A stretch of DNA of 64,000 bases, taken from positions 62,001 to 126,000 of the forward strand of contig CAADGL010000022.1 of assembly GCA_900696525.1 (NCBI GenBank). Direction: 5' to 3'. A program made the translations under genes and the position numbers. Below the pieces are notes generated by a model that worked only from the letters and a program-made list of their open reading frames with translations, had not been told where the DNA came from and searched no databases. Source of the stretch: an uncultured Planctomycetota bacterium (GTDB lineage: Bacteria > Planctomycetota > Phycisphaerae > UBA1845 > Fen-1342). Shown in pieces: positions 25,889 to 34,012 of this stretch (positions are counted from its first letter, which is position 1; each line of letters begins with the position of its first letter).

Positions 25889-27217
25889 ATGACGAGCGGC
25901 GCGGCCGGGTTCACGTACGTCACGCGCCCGGTCGTTGCGCACGCCGTCGGCACCTTTCTCGTGGCCACCAACGTCGTGGTCGCGACGCTGCTGCCGCTGA
26001 TCGCCCTGCGCACGTACGGCGCGCGGCCATTCGAGCTGCTGCTCATGACCGCCGCCGTCCCCACGCTCTTCACCACGTCCATCTTCTGGCAGGCGCTTCT
26101 GCGGCGCGTCTCGCTGCGCCAGTACATCGCGGTCCAGTGGGCCGTCGGCGTGCTGCCCGTGATGCTCATGCCGCTCACGCAGCAGTACTGGCAACTGCTC
26201 GTCTGCCACGTGGTCGCCGCTTCCGGGTTTGCCGGCTGGGTGCCGCTCAGCGGCGTACTGCTCAAGCGGCTGTACCCCGATCGCGTGCGCGGCCGCGCCT
26301 TCGCCGTGCTCAATGCCATCACGCTGTGCAGCCAGATCGCCGTCTATCTCTGGGCCGGCGCCTGGCTCAAGATCGACGCCGAGGCGTTCCGGCTGCTGCT
26401 GCCTCTGGTCGTGGCCGGACAGACCGCCGGCATGCTCCTCATGGCCTGGATCGCCGACGGCGACGCGACGTCCGCCGCCCCGGCCGCCGCAGCCACATTC
26501 GCGCCGCACCGACCGGCGTGGCGGGCGCTGATCGAGCCGATCGGGCGGATGCGGGCGATTCTGGCGGCGGATCGGCGTTTCATGCGCTACGAGACCGCGT
26601 TCATGACCTATGGCTGCGGGTTCATGATCGGCGACGCGCTGCTGCCGCTGCTGGTCACGCACCGGCTCGGCCTTGAATACGACCAGATCACCTCCGCCGG
26701 CTTCGCCACGTTCCGCGGCTGCATGCTGCTGGCAGCGCTGCCGGCGGGCTGGCTGCTGGACCGCGCCGGGCCGATGCGGACGGCGTCAGTGGCGTTCGCC
26801 GGACTGGTCTTCTATCCGCTGCTGCTCCTGAGCGCCACGGGCGCCGTCGGGCTCGGCTGGGCGAGCGTGCTGTATGGGTTCATGATGGCCGGCGTGAACC
26901 TGGCGTGGATGCTGGGGCCGCTGACGCTCGCCAACTCCGCCGACCAGGTCAGCGAATACGTCGCCATCCACACGACGCTGGTCGGCGTTCGGGGCGTGCT
27001 GTTCCAGGGCGTCGGCATCGCACTCTACGCCCTGACCGAGAGTTTTATCTGGCCGCTCGTTCTGGCCGCGGCCATGTTCGGGTTGGCGGCCTGGCAGATG
27101 TGGCGGCTGCACGCCGACGGCCAGGCGGCAGCGGCGCCCGTCGCAAGCCACGCGCATTTGCCGCCGGCCCCCGAGCCCGCAAGCCAAGGGTCCGAGCCCG
27201 CAAAGGAACTCGCATGA
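25889..27217 (+). CDS. Major facilitator superfamily transporter
   Basis: 442 residues from the ATG at 25889; the ORF-track version begins inside the ABC gene. About 12 hydrophobic helices fall in two halves, linked by a cytoplasmic segment ('SAAPAAAATFAPHRPAWRA'). The loop 'LKRLYPDRVRGRAFAVLNAI' resembles the conserved MFS loop between helices, and 'GWLLDRAGPMRTASVAF' the matching loop in the second half. Substrate cannot be read. The C-terminus is Ala/Pro-rich and holds two copies of CCGAGCCCGCAA in the DNA. Its stop overlaps the mgtE start (ATGA), so the two are translationally coupled and may serve related ion handling. Confidence 0.75.
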   Translation: MTSGAAGFTYVTRPVVAHAVGTFLVATNVVVATLLPLIALRTYGARPFELLLMTAAVPTLFTTSIFWQALLRRVSLRQYIAVQWAVGVLPVMLMPLTQQYWQLLVCHVVAASGFAGWVPLSGVLLKRLYPDRVRGRAFAVLNAITLCSQIAVYLWAGAWLKIDAEAFRLLLPLVVAGQTAGMLLMAWIADGDATSAAPAAAATFAPHRPAWRALIEPIGRMRAILAADRRFMRYETAFMTYGCGFMIGDALLPLLVTHRLGLEYDQITSAGFATFRGCMLLAALPAGWLLDRAGPMRTASVAFAGLVFYPLLLLSATGAVGLGWASVLYGFMMAGVNLAWMLGPLTLANSADQVSEYVAIHTTLVGVRGVLFQGVGIALYALTESFIWPLVLAAAMFGLAAWQMWRLHADGQAAAAPVASHAHLPPAPEPASQGSEPAKELA

Positions 27218-28563
27218 GCGACAGGCCCATCGACGACCCGCGTCCCACCCTGCCCGAAGCGGCCGAGGTCACGCCCGCCGTCCTCGTCGAGCAACACCCG
27301 GCGGACGTGGCGCAGGTGCTCGAAGACCTGCCGACGACGCAGGCCGTCGAGGTGCTCGAAGCCCTGCCGACGGAGGCGGCGGCCGGCGCACTGGAGCACC
27401 TGGAGCATCAGGAGGCCGAGCAGCTTGTCGCGGACATGGCGCCGCAGCAGGCCGCCAAGGTCGTCGCCCACATGGCGCTCGACGACGCGACCGACGTGCT
27501 GGCGCAGTTGCCCGCCGAGCGGCGCGAGCTCATCCTGGCCTGTCTGCCGCTGCATGAGCGGCAGGTGCTCGAAGCCCTGCTGAGCTACGACCCGGAGAGC
27601 GCCGGCGGCATCATGTCGCCCGAGGTGACGGCGCTCGACGCCGACCTGACCGTGGACGACGCGATCGCCGCGCTGCGGCGGATGGCGGACGCGTCGGAGC
27701 AGGTGTATTACAGCTACGTCGTTGATGCCGAGGGGCGGCTCGTGGGCGTGCTTTCGCTGCGTGACGTGCTGCTGGCGCGACGCGAGCAGAAGCTGCGCGA
27801 GATCATGATCCAGCGCGTCGTCAGCGTGCCGCACACAATGGACCGCGAGGAAGTCGCCCGGACGCTGACAAAGTACGGTTACCTGGCGCTGCCGGTCGTG
27901 GACGGCGCCAACCGCCTGCTCGGGATTGTCACCGTCGATGACGTGCTCGACGTCATCACCGACGAGGCCACCGAGGACATGCAGCGCATGGTCGGCGCCG
28001 GCGCCGATGAGCGCATCGACTCCGCCGTCTCCCTCGTCCTGCGCCGCCGGCTGTACTGGCTGATGATCAACCTGGGGACGGGCTTCCTGGCGGCGGCGGT
28101 GGTGGGTGGCTTCGAGGCGACGCTGGCGAAGGTGACGGCGCTGGCCGTGCTGATGCCGATCGTCGCCGGCCAGGCGGGCAACACCGGGCTGCAATCGATG
28201 GCGGTGATGATCCGGGCCATCTCGACCGGCGAGACGCGCAACCGCTCCGTCACGGGCGTCATCCTGCGCGAGGTGTCGATCGGACTGGCCGCGGGCGCGG
28301 CGGTCGGGCTCGTGTGCATGCTCGCGACGCTGATCTGGAACCGCATGCAATGGAACGACACGCCGCTGGTCGCGGTGGTGATCGGCGTGGCGATGGTGGC
28401 GTGCATGACGATGGCGACCGTGAGCGGTGCGCTGGTTCCGATCGTGATGAAGCGGCTGGGCTTCGACCCGGCGCAGTCGTCGAGCATCATCCTGACGACC
28501 ATCACCGACGTCACCGGGTTCGGCATCTTCCTTGGGCTGGGCAGTTGGCTGCTGCTGCGCTGA
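27214..28563 (+). CDS. mgtE: Magnesium transporter MgtE
   Basis: A gated Mg2+ channel of the inner membrane. From the ATG at 27214 there are 449 residues: an N-terminal helical domain of repeated 'EVLEALPTEAAAGALEHLEH'-type units, two CBS domains ('SAGGIMSPEVTALDADLTVD' and 'TKYGYLALPVVDGANRLLG'), the plug helix and a five-helix membrane domain with the signature 'MPIVAGQAGNTGLQSMAV'. Cytoplasmic domains of the family sense Mg2+ and close the pore. The ORF-track N-terminus is an artefact of the overlapping MFS gene; the true start overlaps that gene's stop by 4 bases. Confidence 0.93.
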   Translation: MSDRPIDDPRPTLPEAAEVTPAVLVEQHPADVAQVLEDLPTTQAVEVLEALPTEAAAGALEHLEHQEAEQLVADMAPQQAAKVVAHMALDDATDVLAQLPAERRELILACLPLHERQVLEALLSYDPESAGGIMSPEVTALDADLTVDDAIAALRRMADASEQVYYSYVVDAEGRLVGVLSLRDVLLARREQKLREIMIQRVVSVPHTMDREEVARTLTKYGYLALPVVDGANRLLGIVTVDDVLDVITDEATEDMQRMVGAGADERIDSAVSLVLRRRLYWLMINLGTGFLAAAVVGGFEATLAKVTALAVLMPIVAGQAGNTGLQSMAVMIRAISTGETRNRSVTGVILREVSIGLAAGAAVGLVCMLATLIWNRMQWNDTPLVAVVIGVAMVACMTMATVSGALVPIVMKRLGFDPAQSSSIILTTITDVTGFGIFLGLGSWLLLR

Positions 28564-28589
28564 CGAGCGGCCACGAAACCCGGCCCCGC

Positions 28590-28622
28590 GATCCGGGCCG
28601 CTTCCGTGAGTAAGCGGCTGCG
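28590..28622 (+). repeat. Dispersed 33-bp repeat, copy C
   Basis: GATCCGGGCCGCTTCCGTGA continues into GTAAGCGGCTGCG. It keeps the GATCCGNGCCGC left end and the AAGCGGCTGC right end of copies A and B, with changes in the middle. It lies between mgtE and the Dps-like gene, in the same orientation as A and B. Confidence 0.5.
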
Positions 28623-28701
28623 CCAGCCAGCACCCGATTAGCGCATCCGTCTGCGCAGCCGCCGCCGGCTGCGCGCCGCCCCCGACATTCGCCCGGCGCG
28701 C

Positions 28702-28707
28702 TATACT
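28702..28707 (+). promoter_or_regulatory. Candidate -10 box for the Dps-like gene
   Basis: TATACT lies 38 bases upstream of the ATG at 28740 and is followed by an AAGGAGG ribosome-binding site, giving a normal leader. The -35 region is not obvious. Confidence 0.4.
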
Positions 28708-28739
28708 CCCAGAAACAACCTCGCAAGGAGGCCCTACGC

Positions 28740-29270
28740 ATGAAACCCTGGAAACCAAAAGACCACGTCGAATCGAACCCGATCCACTTGCCCAAGGAGG
28801 CCGTCTCAAAGCTCCTGCCCCAGCTCGACCGCCACCTCGCCTCGCTGTTCGTCCTGTTCCACCAGTATCAGAAGCACCACTGGCTCGTCGAAGGCCCGCA
28901 GTTCCACGACCTGCACATCGTCCTCGGCCAGTCCTACGACGAGGTCCACAAACAGGTCGATGCCGTCGCCGAACGCATCACCGCCCTCGGCGGAATTCCC
29001 ACGTCCGGCCCGGCGGAAATCGCCCGGCTCGCCTATGTGCAGCATGAGCCGGAGGGCGCCTTCCGCATCCGGCAGATGCTCGAGCTGGACCGCGCCCACG
29101 AGGGGACCATCGCCGCCGAGCTGCGCAAGACCATCCGCCAGGCGTTCGAGCTGGGTGACTTCGGGACCGAGACGCTGCTGCGCCGCGTGCTGGTCGAGGT
29201 TGAGGACCGCGCCCATCACCTCGATCACTTCCTCGGCGGCGACTCGCTCGAGGCCGGGCGCGAGGACTGA
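28740..29270 (+). CDS. Dps-like DNA-binding ferritin
   Basis: Oxidises and stores iron with peroxide and protects DNA; such proteins form 12-subunit shells. The 176-residue sequence has the four-helix pattern and the shared ferroxidase residues of the family: 'LFHQYQKHHWLVEGPQFHDLH' followed by 'SYDEVHKQVDAVAERITALG'. A charged N-terminal tail of about 20 residues (MKPWKPKDHVE) could bind DNA. A strong AAGGAGG sits 7-8 bases before the ATG. It stands between mgtE and crcB with its own promoter candidate, so stress-related control is likely; no OxyR- or Fur-like site is evident. Confidence 0.87.
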   Translation: MKPWKPKDHVESNPIHLPKEAVSKLLPQLDRHLASLFVLFHQYQKHHWLVEGPQFHDLHIVLGQSYDEVHKQVDAVAERITALGGIPTSGPAEIARLAYVQHEPEGAFRIRQMLELDRAHEGTIAAELRKTIRQAFELGDFGTETLLRRVLVEVEDRAHHLDHFLGGDSLEAGRED

Positions 29271-29407
29271 CCCCGGGCGCGACCTTGCGGGCTTCCGGGC
29301 CGCGTCCAGCTCCCGCGCGACAACCCCGGTGGCCCGCGCCGGTTCCTGGCCGGCGACTTGCGGCGGCGGGGCGCCTTGCGTCATGCTGCGCCTTCGCCGC
29401 GTCGGCG

Positions 29408-29824
29408 ATGGAGAAGACGGTCGTGCAGAAGATCGCGCTGATCGCCTTGGGAGGGGCGCTTGGGACACTGGCCCGCTACTGGCTGACCGGCGTTGTGCAG
29501 CTGGTCGCCGAGCGCCTCAACGTCGCGCCGATGCCGCTGGGAACACTGGCTGTCAACGTTGGCGGATCGCTGCTGATCGGCGTGGCGATGGCGTACTATT
29601 CGGGGCCGATGGTGATCGCACCGCAGTATCGCTTGGCGCTGACGATCGGGCTGCTGGGCGGGTTCACCACCTTTTCGAGCTTCGCGTACGAGACGCTGGC
29701 GCTGGCCAATGACCGGCAGCTCGGCCTGGCTTTGGCAAACATCGTGTTGACCAACGTCCTCGGGCTGGCCGGCGCCTGGGCGGGCTATCGCCTTACGCAA
29801 TTCGGTCTGGGGATAGGATCGTGA
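29408..29824 (+). CDS. crcB: Fluoride ion channel CrcB
   Basis: A small dual-topology channel that exports fluoride. From the ATG at 29408 the protein has 138 residues and four hydrophobic helices, with 'ALGGALGTLARYWL', 'LAVNVGGSLLIGVAM' and the signature 'GLLGGFTTFSSFAYE'. The ORF-track N-terminal extension is Arg/Pro-rich and not part of the family. A DUF190 gene follows after about 110 bases, a pairing found in many genomes. I see no fluoride riboswitch upstream. Confidence 0.9.
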   Translation: MEKTVVQKIALIALGGALGTLARYWLTGVVQLVAERLNVAPMPLGTLAVNVGGSLLIGVAMAYYSGPMVIAPQYRLALTIGLLGGFTTFSSFAYETLALANDRQLGLALANIVLTNVLGLAGAWAGYRLTQFGLGIGS

Positions 29825-29938
29825 GTGACCACCGGGCCTGGGGCGCCGGGCAGAAGGACATCTGCCCGGGCTGGAACAGCCCGGCCTTGATTCGGACGCT
29901 CAGGACCGCGGCTGGACGCCGGACCGGGAGGCAGGCGC

Positions 29939-30280
29939 ATGAAGATACCCAAGAGCGGCGTGCTGCTGCGAATCTTCATTGGCGAGTCGGACCAGTGGAA
30001 GGGGCGCCCGCTCTACGAGGCGATCGTGCTGCGGGCGCGCGAGCTGCACCTGGCCGGCGCCACCGTGCTCCGCGGCCCGATGGGTTTCGGGGCTCACAGC
30101 CGGGTGCACACCAGCAAGGTCCTGCGCCTCTCGGAGGACCTGCCGATGGTCGTCGAGATCGTCGACAGCCAGGAGAAGATCGACGAGCTGCTGCCGTACG
30201 TCGACGAGATGATGGGAGAAGGGCTGGTCACGCTCGAAAAAGTGCAGGTCATCGCCTACCGGCCCGACCTGCCCGAGTAA
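29939..30280 (+). CDS. DUF190 family protein
   Basis: 113 residues matching the DUF190 family, PII-like small cytoplasmic proteins often next to crcB: 'LLRIFIGESDQWKGRPLYEA', 'ARELHLAGATVLRGPMGFGA' and 'DLPMVVEIVDSQEKIDELLP'. The ATG has GGGAGG 9-10 bases upstream. The exact role is not established; its frequent position beside crcB suggests a link to fluoride export. The long overlapping ORF 29821-30558 is in another frame and is rejected. Confidence 0.85.
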   Translation: MKIPKSGVLLRIFIGESDQWKGRPLYEAIVLRARELHLAGATVLRGPMGFGAHSRVHTSKVLRLSEDLPMVVEIVDSQEKIDELLPYVDEMMGEGLVTLEKVQVIAYRPDLPE

Positions 30281-30395
30281 CGGCTGTCCCGACCAGCACG
30301 GCCCCGGCCGCGTCTGAATCCGCGGCCGCCTTCCGGCTGTGCCCGTCGCACCGCCCCGCCTGTCATTCCCTCCGGGCCGCGCCTATCGTGTTCGC

Positions 30396-31553
30396 ATGCC
30401 GCGCCACGCCGCCTCACGCCAGGATGAGTCCACCGAGTTGCCGCCGATCGCGCGCAGCGCCGTGCTCACGCATCACTGGCTGGTGCGTCGCCGCGGCGGA
30501 GAGCGTGTGCTGGAGGGGCTGGCCCGCCTCGTGCCGGGCGCGCCCCTGTACACGCTGATCCATGACGCCCGCGCCTATGGTCCGTTTCCGCATCACGAGG
30601 CCAACAGTCCGCGGGCCGTGCATGCGTCGCTGCTTCAGCACCTGCCCGGCGCTTGCCGGCGCCATCAGCCCCTGCTCCCGCTGATGCCGGCTGCGGCGCG
30701 GCTCATGCGGCTGCCCCCCGTGGACCTGGTGATCTGCTCCGACGCGGCGATCGCCAAGGCGATGCGCGCTGCTGATCGCAGCCGCGTCGTGTGCTACTGT
30801 CACTCGCCGATGCGTTACGTCTGGGAGCCGGAGATATCGGCCCGCTACCGCGAGGAAGTGCCGCGGGCGCTGCGGCCGCTCTGGCCGGCGCTGTGCGGCT
30901 ACCTGAGGCGTTGCGATGCGGCGGCGGCGCGGCGCGTGGACATTTTTGTGGCGAACTCGCGGCACGTGGCGGAGCGGATCCGCCGCTGCTACGGGCGCGA
31001 GAGCGTCGTCGTGCATCCGTGGGTGGATGCGCCGCCGGCGCCGCACATGGGCCGTCGCGCGGATTACTACCTGTGCGTGGGGCATCACGTCGGCTACAAG
31101 CGGCTGGACCTGGCGGTGGCGGCGTGCGAACGGCTGGGCCGGCGACTGGTGGTGATCGGCGACGGCCCCCAGGCCGCGCGGCTGGGCCGCGGACGGCCGC
31201 CGGGCAGCCGCGTGGAGTTCCTGGGCCGCCAGCCGGACCGCGTGGTGGCCGAGCACTACCGCGCGGCGCGGGCGCTGCTGTTTCCGGGGGAGGAGGACTT
31301 CGGCCTGGTGCCGCTGGAGGCGATGGCGCACGGATGCCCGGTGGTGGCGTACGGCGTAGGAGGGGCGGTAGAGACGGTGCTCGACGGGCGCACGGGACGT
31401 TTGTTCGGCGAGCCGACGGTCGAGGGCCTGGCCGCGGCCATTCTGGACGTCGAGCGCACGGAGTTCGATCCGGGCGCATTGCACGCGCGGGCGCGCGAAT
31501 TCAGCCGCGAGCGGTTCATGCGCGCGATGCACGCGTTGCTGACGGCGTCATGA
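30396..31553 (+). CDS. GT4-family glycosyltransferase
   Basis: Transfers a sugar from a nucleotide donor to a growing glycan. 385 residues from the ATG at 30396. The N-terminal half has 'LTHHWLVRRRGGERVLEGLA' and 'CYCHSPMRYVWEPE', the C-terminal half 'DYYLCVGHHVGYKRLDLAVA' and the donor-binding motif 'PGEEDFGLVPLEAMAHGCPV' with the usual E-x7-E pattern. This matches WbaZ-like mannosyltransferases in general form; donor and acceptor are not certain. No Shine-Dalgarno is clear, and an ATG 57 bases upstream (30339) is a weaker alternative. It converges with the MlaD gene at 3 bases spacing. Confidence 0.85.
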   Translation: MPRHAASRQDESTELPPIARSAVLTHHWLVRRRGGERVLEGLARLVPGAPLYTLIHDARAYGPFPHHEANSPRAVHASLLQHLPGACRRHQPLLPLMPAAARLMRLPPVDLVICSDAAIAKAMRAADRSRVVCYCHSPMRYVWEPEISARYREEVPRALRPLWPALCGYLRRCDAAAARRVDIFVANSRHVAERIRRCYGRESVVVHPWVDAPPAPHMGRRADYYLCVGHHVGYKRLDLAVAACERLGRRLVVIGDGPQAARLGRGRPPGSRVEFLGRQPDRVVAEHYRAARALLFPGEEDFGLVPLEAMAHGCPVVAYGVGGAVETVLDGRTGRLFGEPTVEGLAAAILDVERTEFDPGALHARAREFSRERFMRAMHALLTAS

Positions 31554-31556
31554 GCG

Positions 31557-32627
31557 TCAGAGCGACACGCGAATGCGCCCCTTCTGCCACTCCTTCACGA
31601 GCAGGTTGAATTCGCGCACCATCTCGGCGATACGCTCGAACGAAAGCGCCGCCGCTTCGTAGAGCCGCTCGTCGCTGAGCAGCCGGCCGACGGTGCCCTG
31701 CCCGGTCGCGGCGCGCTTCAGGATGCCGTGCAGCTCGACGAGCGTCCGGTCGGCGGACTGGAGTGCGGTGCTGGCATCGTTGCCGACGCGGTCGATCTGC
31801 TGGTCGAGCCTGGCCAGCGACTCGGTGGCGCGGCCCACGAACTCCTTTCCCTTTCCGGCCAGCTCGCGGAAGTCGCCGGCGGCCGTGCGCAGATCCGCGA
31901 CCGCCGCCTTGCCGTTGTCGGTCATCTCCGCCAGGTTGTCGATCGTCAGGCGCAACTGGCTTTGTACGTTCGGATCGCCCAGCACCTCGTTGGCGTGCTT
32001 GAGCAGTCCGTCGAGCCGCGTGGCCGCGGTCGCCAGGTTGCCGGGAGGACCGCCGGGCCGATCCACCTCGGCGACGGTGCGCGGCCGCAGGACTTCGTGC
32101 AGGTCGTCGAGCACAGGACGCAGCGCCCCCGCCGCATCGCCGATCTGCACCGCGGCGCGCTCGAAGTTGCCGCGAACCGACGCGGGAAACAGCGCATCCA
32201 TCGCCGGCACCATCTCGCCCGTGATCGCCGCTCCGTCGGCGAGCATCGGCCCCGGCTCGGCGGGCGGGACGAGTTCGATCGGCGGGCGCCCCATGCCGAA
32301 GCCCGGCTCGGTCGTGACGGCCCGCGTTCCCTGGGGGATGCGTGCATACTGGGCGTCAAGCGAGATCACGACGTTCGCCCCGAGGTCGAAGCGGTCCGGA
32401 TCGCGGAAGCCCACGCGCTCGACCCGCCCGATCGGGATGCCGCCCACCGTCACCGGCGTGCCCGCCTTGATGCCGCTGACGTTCGTGAACTGGACATTGA
32501 GCGTGAAGCGCCCACCCCCCGCAAACAGCGTCGGGGCACGCCCGAACAGCACCACCAGCGTTGCCAGAGCCACCAACCCGAACAGCACAAACACCCCGAC
32601 AACCACGTTTCGCCGCATTTCGTGCAT
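31557..32627 (-). CDS. MlaD/Mce-domain lipid transport protein
   Basis: 356 residues: one N-terminal helix ('VVVGVFVLFGLVALATLVVLF'), then the Mce/MlaD domain ('FTNVSGIKAGTPVTVGGIPI', 'DLGANVVISLDAQYARIPQG') and a long helical C-terminal part ('LDGLLKHANEVLGDP', 'ADLRTAAGDFRELAGKGKEF') that probably forms a periplasmic tunnel or coiled coil. Such proteins carry phospholipid between inner and outer membrane together with an MlaE permease and MlaF ATPase. AGGAG precedes the ATG at 32627. No mlaE or mlaF gene is in the window, so it is either an orphan or has a distant partner. Confidence 0.85.
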   Translation of the reverse strand: MHEMRRNVVVGVFVLFGLVALATLVVLFGRAPTLFAGGGRFTLNVQFTNVSGIKAGTPVTVGGIPIGRVERVGFRDPDRFDLGANVVISLDAQYARIPQGTRAVTTEPGFGMGRPPIELVPPAEPGPMLADGAAITGEMVPAMDALFPASVRGNFERAAVQIGDAAGALRPVLDDLHEVLRPRTVAEVDRPGGPPGNLATAATRLDGLLKHANEVLGDPNVQSQLRLTIDNLAEMTDNGKAAVADLRTAAGDFRELAGKGKEFVGRATESLARLDQQIDRVGNDASTALQSADRTLVELHGILKRAATGQGTVGRLLSDERLYEAAALSFERIAEMVREFNLLVKEWQKGRIRVSL

Positions 32628-32681
32628 GGATCGACTCCTGGATTGCGCTAAGGCGCCTCGCCGGCGGGCGGAGCAACGGCG

Positions 32682-32710
32682 TTGTCGCCCTGACGCGTGC
32701 AGTCTACACT
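32682..32710 (+). promoter_or_regulatory. Sigma70-like promoter of the response-regulator gene
   Basis: TTGTCG, a 17-base spacer and TACACT give a good housekeeping-type promoter 26 bases upstream of the ATG at 32736, with an AAAGGAG ribosome site between. It lies in the divergent gap between the MlaD and regulator genes and is the clearest two-part promoter in the window. Confidence 0.6.
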
Positions 32711-32735
32711 AACACGCCGGAGAAAGGAGATGTCC

Positions 32736-33128
32736 ATGGCGGCATCACTCAAAGGCAAAACCATCCTCGTGGTCGATGACGACCCGGACATCATCACCGC
32801 CATCACCGCCAGCCTGGCGGACAGCGGCGCCACGATCGAGACGGCCGCCGACGGCAACGCCGCCGTCGCCGCCGCCGAGCAGAAGTCGCCCGACCTGGTG
32901 ATCCTCGACATCATGCTCCCGCAGAAGAGCGGCTTCCTCGTGCTCGAACGCCTGCGGCAGGGCCGCTCGCGCGGCGAAAAACCCTACGTCATCATGATCA
33001 CCGGCAACCAGGGCCGCCGGCACAAGCAGTACGCCGAGGCCCTCGGCGTCAACGAGTATCTCAACAAGCCCTTCCGGATGGAGAAGCTGATCGAAGTGAC
33101 CGAGAAGCTTCTGGCCGGGGGCGATTGA
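32736..33128 (+). CDS. Single-domain CheY-like response regulator
   Basis: 130 residues that make up one receiver domain and nothing else. 'ILVVDDDPDIITAI' supplies the acidic pair, 'PDLVILDIMLPQKSG' the phosphorylated aspartate, 'VIMITGN' the switch threonine and 'YLNKPFRMEKL' the lysine. There is no output domain, so it acts by protein contact or phosphotransfer. The second ATG (32736) is chosen because AAGGAG is spaced 6 bases from it and abuts the first one. The TIM-barrel gene follows after 16 bases. No kinase is adjacent; the nearest kinase is 17 kb away. Confidence 0.88.
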   Translation: MAASLKGKTILVVDDDPDIITAITASLADSGATIETAADGNAAVAAAEQKSPDLVILDIMLPQKSGFLVLERLRQGRSRGEKPYVIMITGNQGRRHKQYAEALGVNEYLNKPFRMEKLIEVTEKLLAGGD

Positions 33129-33144
33129 CGCGCCGGATGCTCGC

Positions 33145-33930
33145 ATGCCTGCCTCCGCCGGACTCGCCGCGTGGCTCGATTCCTACCAGCGGGCGCTGCG
33201 CGACGCCCTCGACGCCTCCGCCGGCGACGGCTTCCATCGGATCCATGCCAACACCGTCACCGGCGCCCTCGATCCGGCCGAGTTCTCGCACACCGCCCGC
33301 CGGCACTTCAGCCGCCACCTGCAAGGACTCGGACTGACGCTCGACGGCCTCGCGGCCGACTTCGACGGCCTCGGACTCGCCGACCCGCGCCTGGCGGAGC
33401 CGCGGCTCGACCACCTGCGCCGGACGCTCGAACTGGCCCGCGAGCTGCGCACGCCGCTCGCCCTCGTCAATATCGGGGGGTTTGGCGACCCGCGCAGCGC
33501 GCCGCTCGCCGTGGAACTGCTGGAGCAGACGGCCGAGCTGGCGGACCGCTTCGGCGTGCGGATCGCCGTGCGCGATCCGATCGGCCCCAGCGCGGCCCTG
33601 GCCGAGCAACTCGGGCGCCTGGGCGCTCCGCAGCTTTCGGCGGCGGTGGATTCGCTGCGGGCGGCGGGCGGGGCGGACGAGGCGGCGCCCCTGCTCGACC
33701 ACGCGGGAATCGTGCTGCTTCGCGACGCCCGGCGTCACGGACCGCGGCTGGAGGAGACGGCCTACGGCGCTGGGGATGTCGATTTCCGCGGGCTGCTCGA
33801 AGCGCTGCGTACGCGAGAGTACACGGGGCCGCTGGTGCTGCGGCGCGACGCCTCGGGAGCGGCGGTTGACGCGCTGCGTCAGGGACGCGAATATCTCGAA
33901 TTCCTCATGGCGGAACGGGCGGCGCGCTAG
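33145..33930 (+). CDS. Xylose isomerase-like TIM-barrel protein (AP endonuclease family 2 fold)
   Basis: 261 residues with the regular strand-helix alternation of a TIM barrel: 'GLGLTLDGLAADFDGLGLA', 'LRTPLALVNIGGFGDPRSAP', 'ADRFGVRIAVRDPIGPS', 'LSAAVDSLRAAGG' and 'GDVDFRGLLEALRTREYTGP'. The C-terminal 'GAGDVDFRGLLEAL' resembles the metal-binding 'GxGxxD' strand of the family, but the usual Glu/His ligands are sparse, so a sugar isomerase activity is not assured. It starts 16 bases after the regulator gene and is probably in the same operon. Confidence 0.6.
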   Translation: MPASAGLAAWLDSYQRALRDALDASAGDGFHRIHANTVTGALDPAEFSHTARRHFSRHLQGLGLTLDGLAADFDGLGLADPRLAEPRLDHLRRTLELARELRTPLALVNIGGFGDPRSAPLAVELLEQTAELADRFGVRIAVRDPIGPSAALAEQLGRLGAPQLSAAVDSLRAAGGADEAAPLLDHAGIVLLRDARRHGPRLEETAYGAGDVDFRGLLEALRTREYTGPLVLRRDASGAAVDALRQGREYLEFLMAERAAR

Positions 33931-34012
33931 AAGGCGTCGGCGGCCGGCCCAAGGGCGGGCCGCGCGGGGACGCCGCCGGGAAGCGGGGCTTCAATAGACG
34001 GAGAGCAAGCCG

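Noticed and set aside
29271-29407. Possible fluoride riboswitch before crcB
   Set aside because: GGCGATGG appears at 29404-29411, but it overlaps the crcB start codon and the pairing partners of the known motif are not found.
29821-30558. 245-residue plus-strand ORF
   Set aside because: Out of frame with DUF190 and the glycosyltransferase; Arg-rich shadow sequence.
33942-33966. GC-rich hairpin (CGGCCC...GGGCCG)
   Set aside because: Only a 6-bp stem without a T tail; such palindromes are frequent by chance at this GC content.
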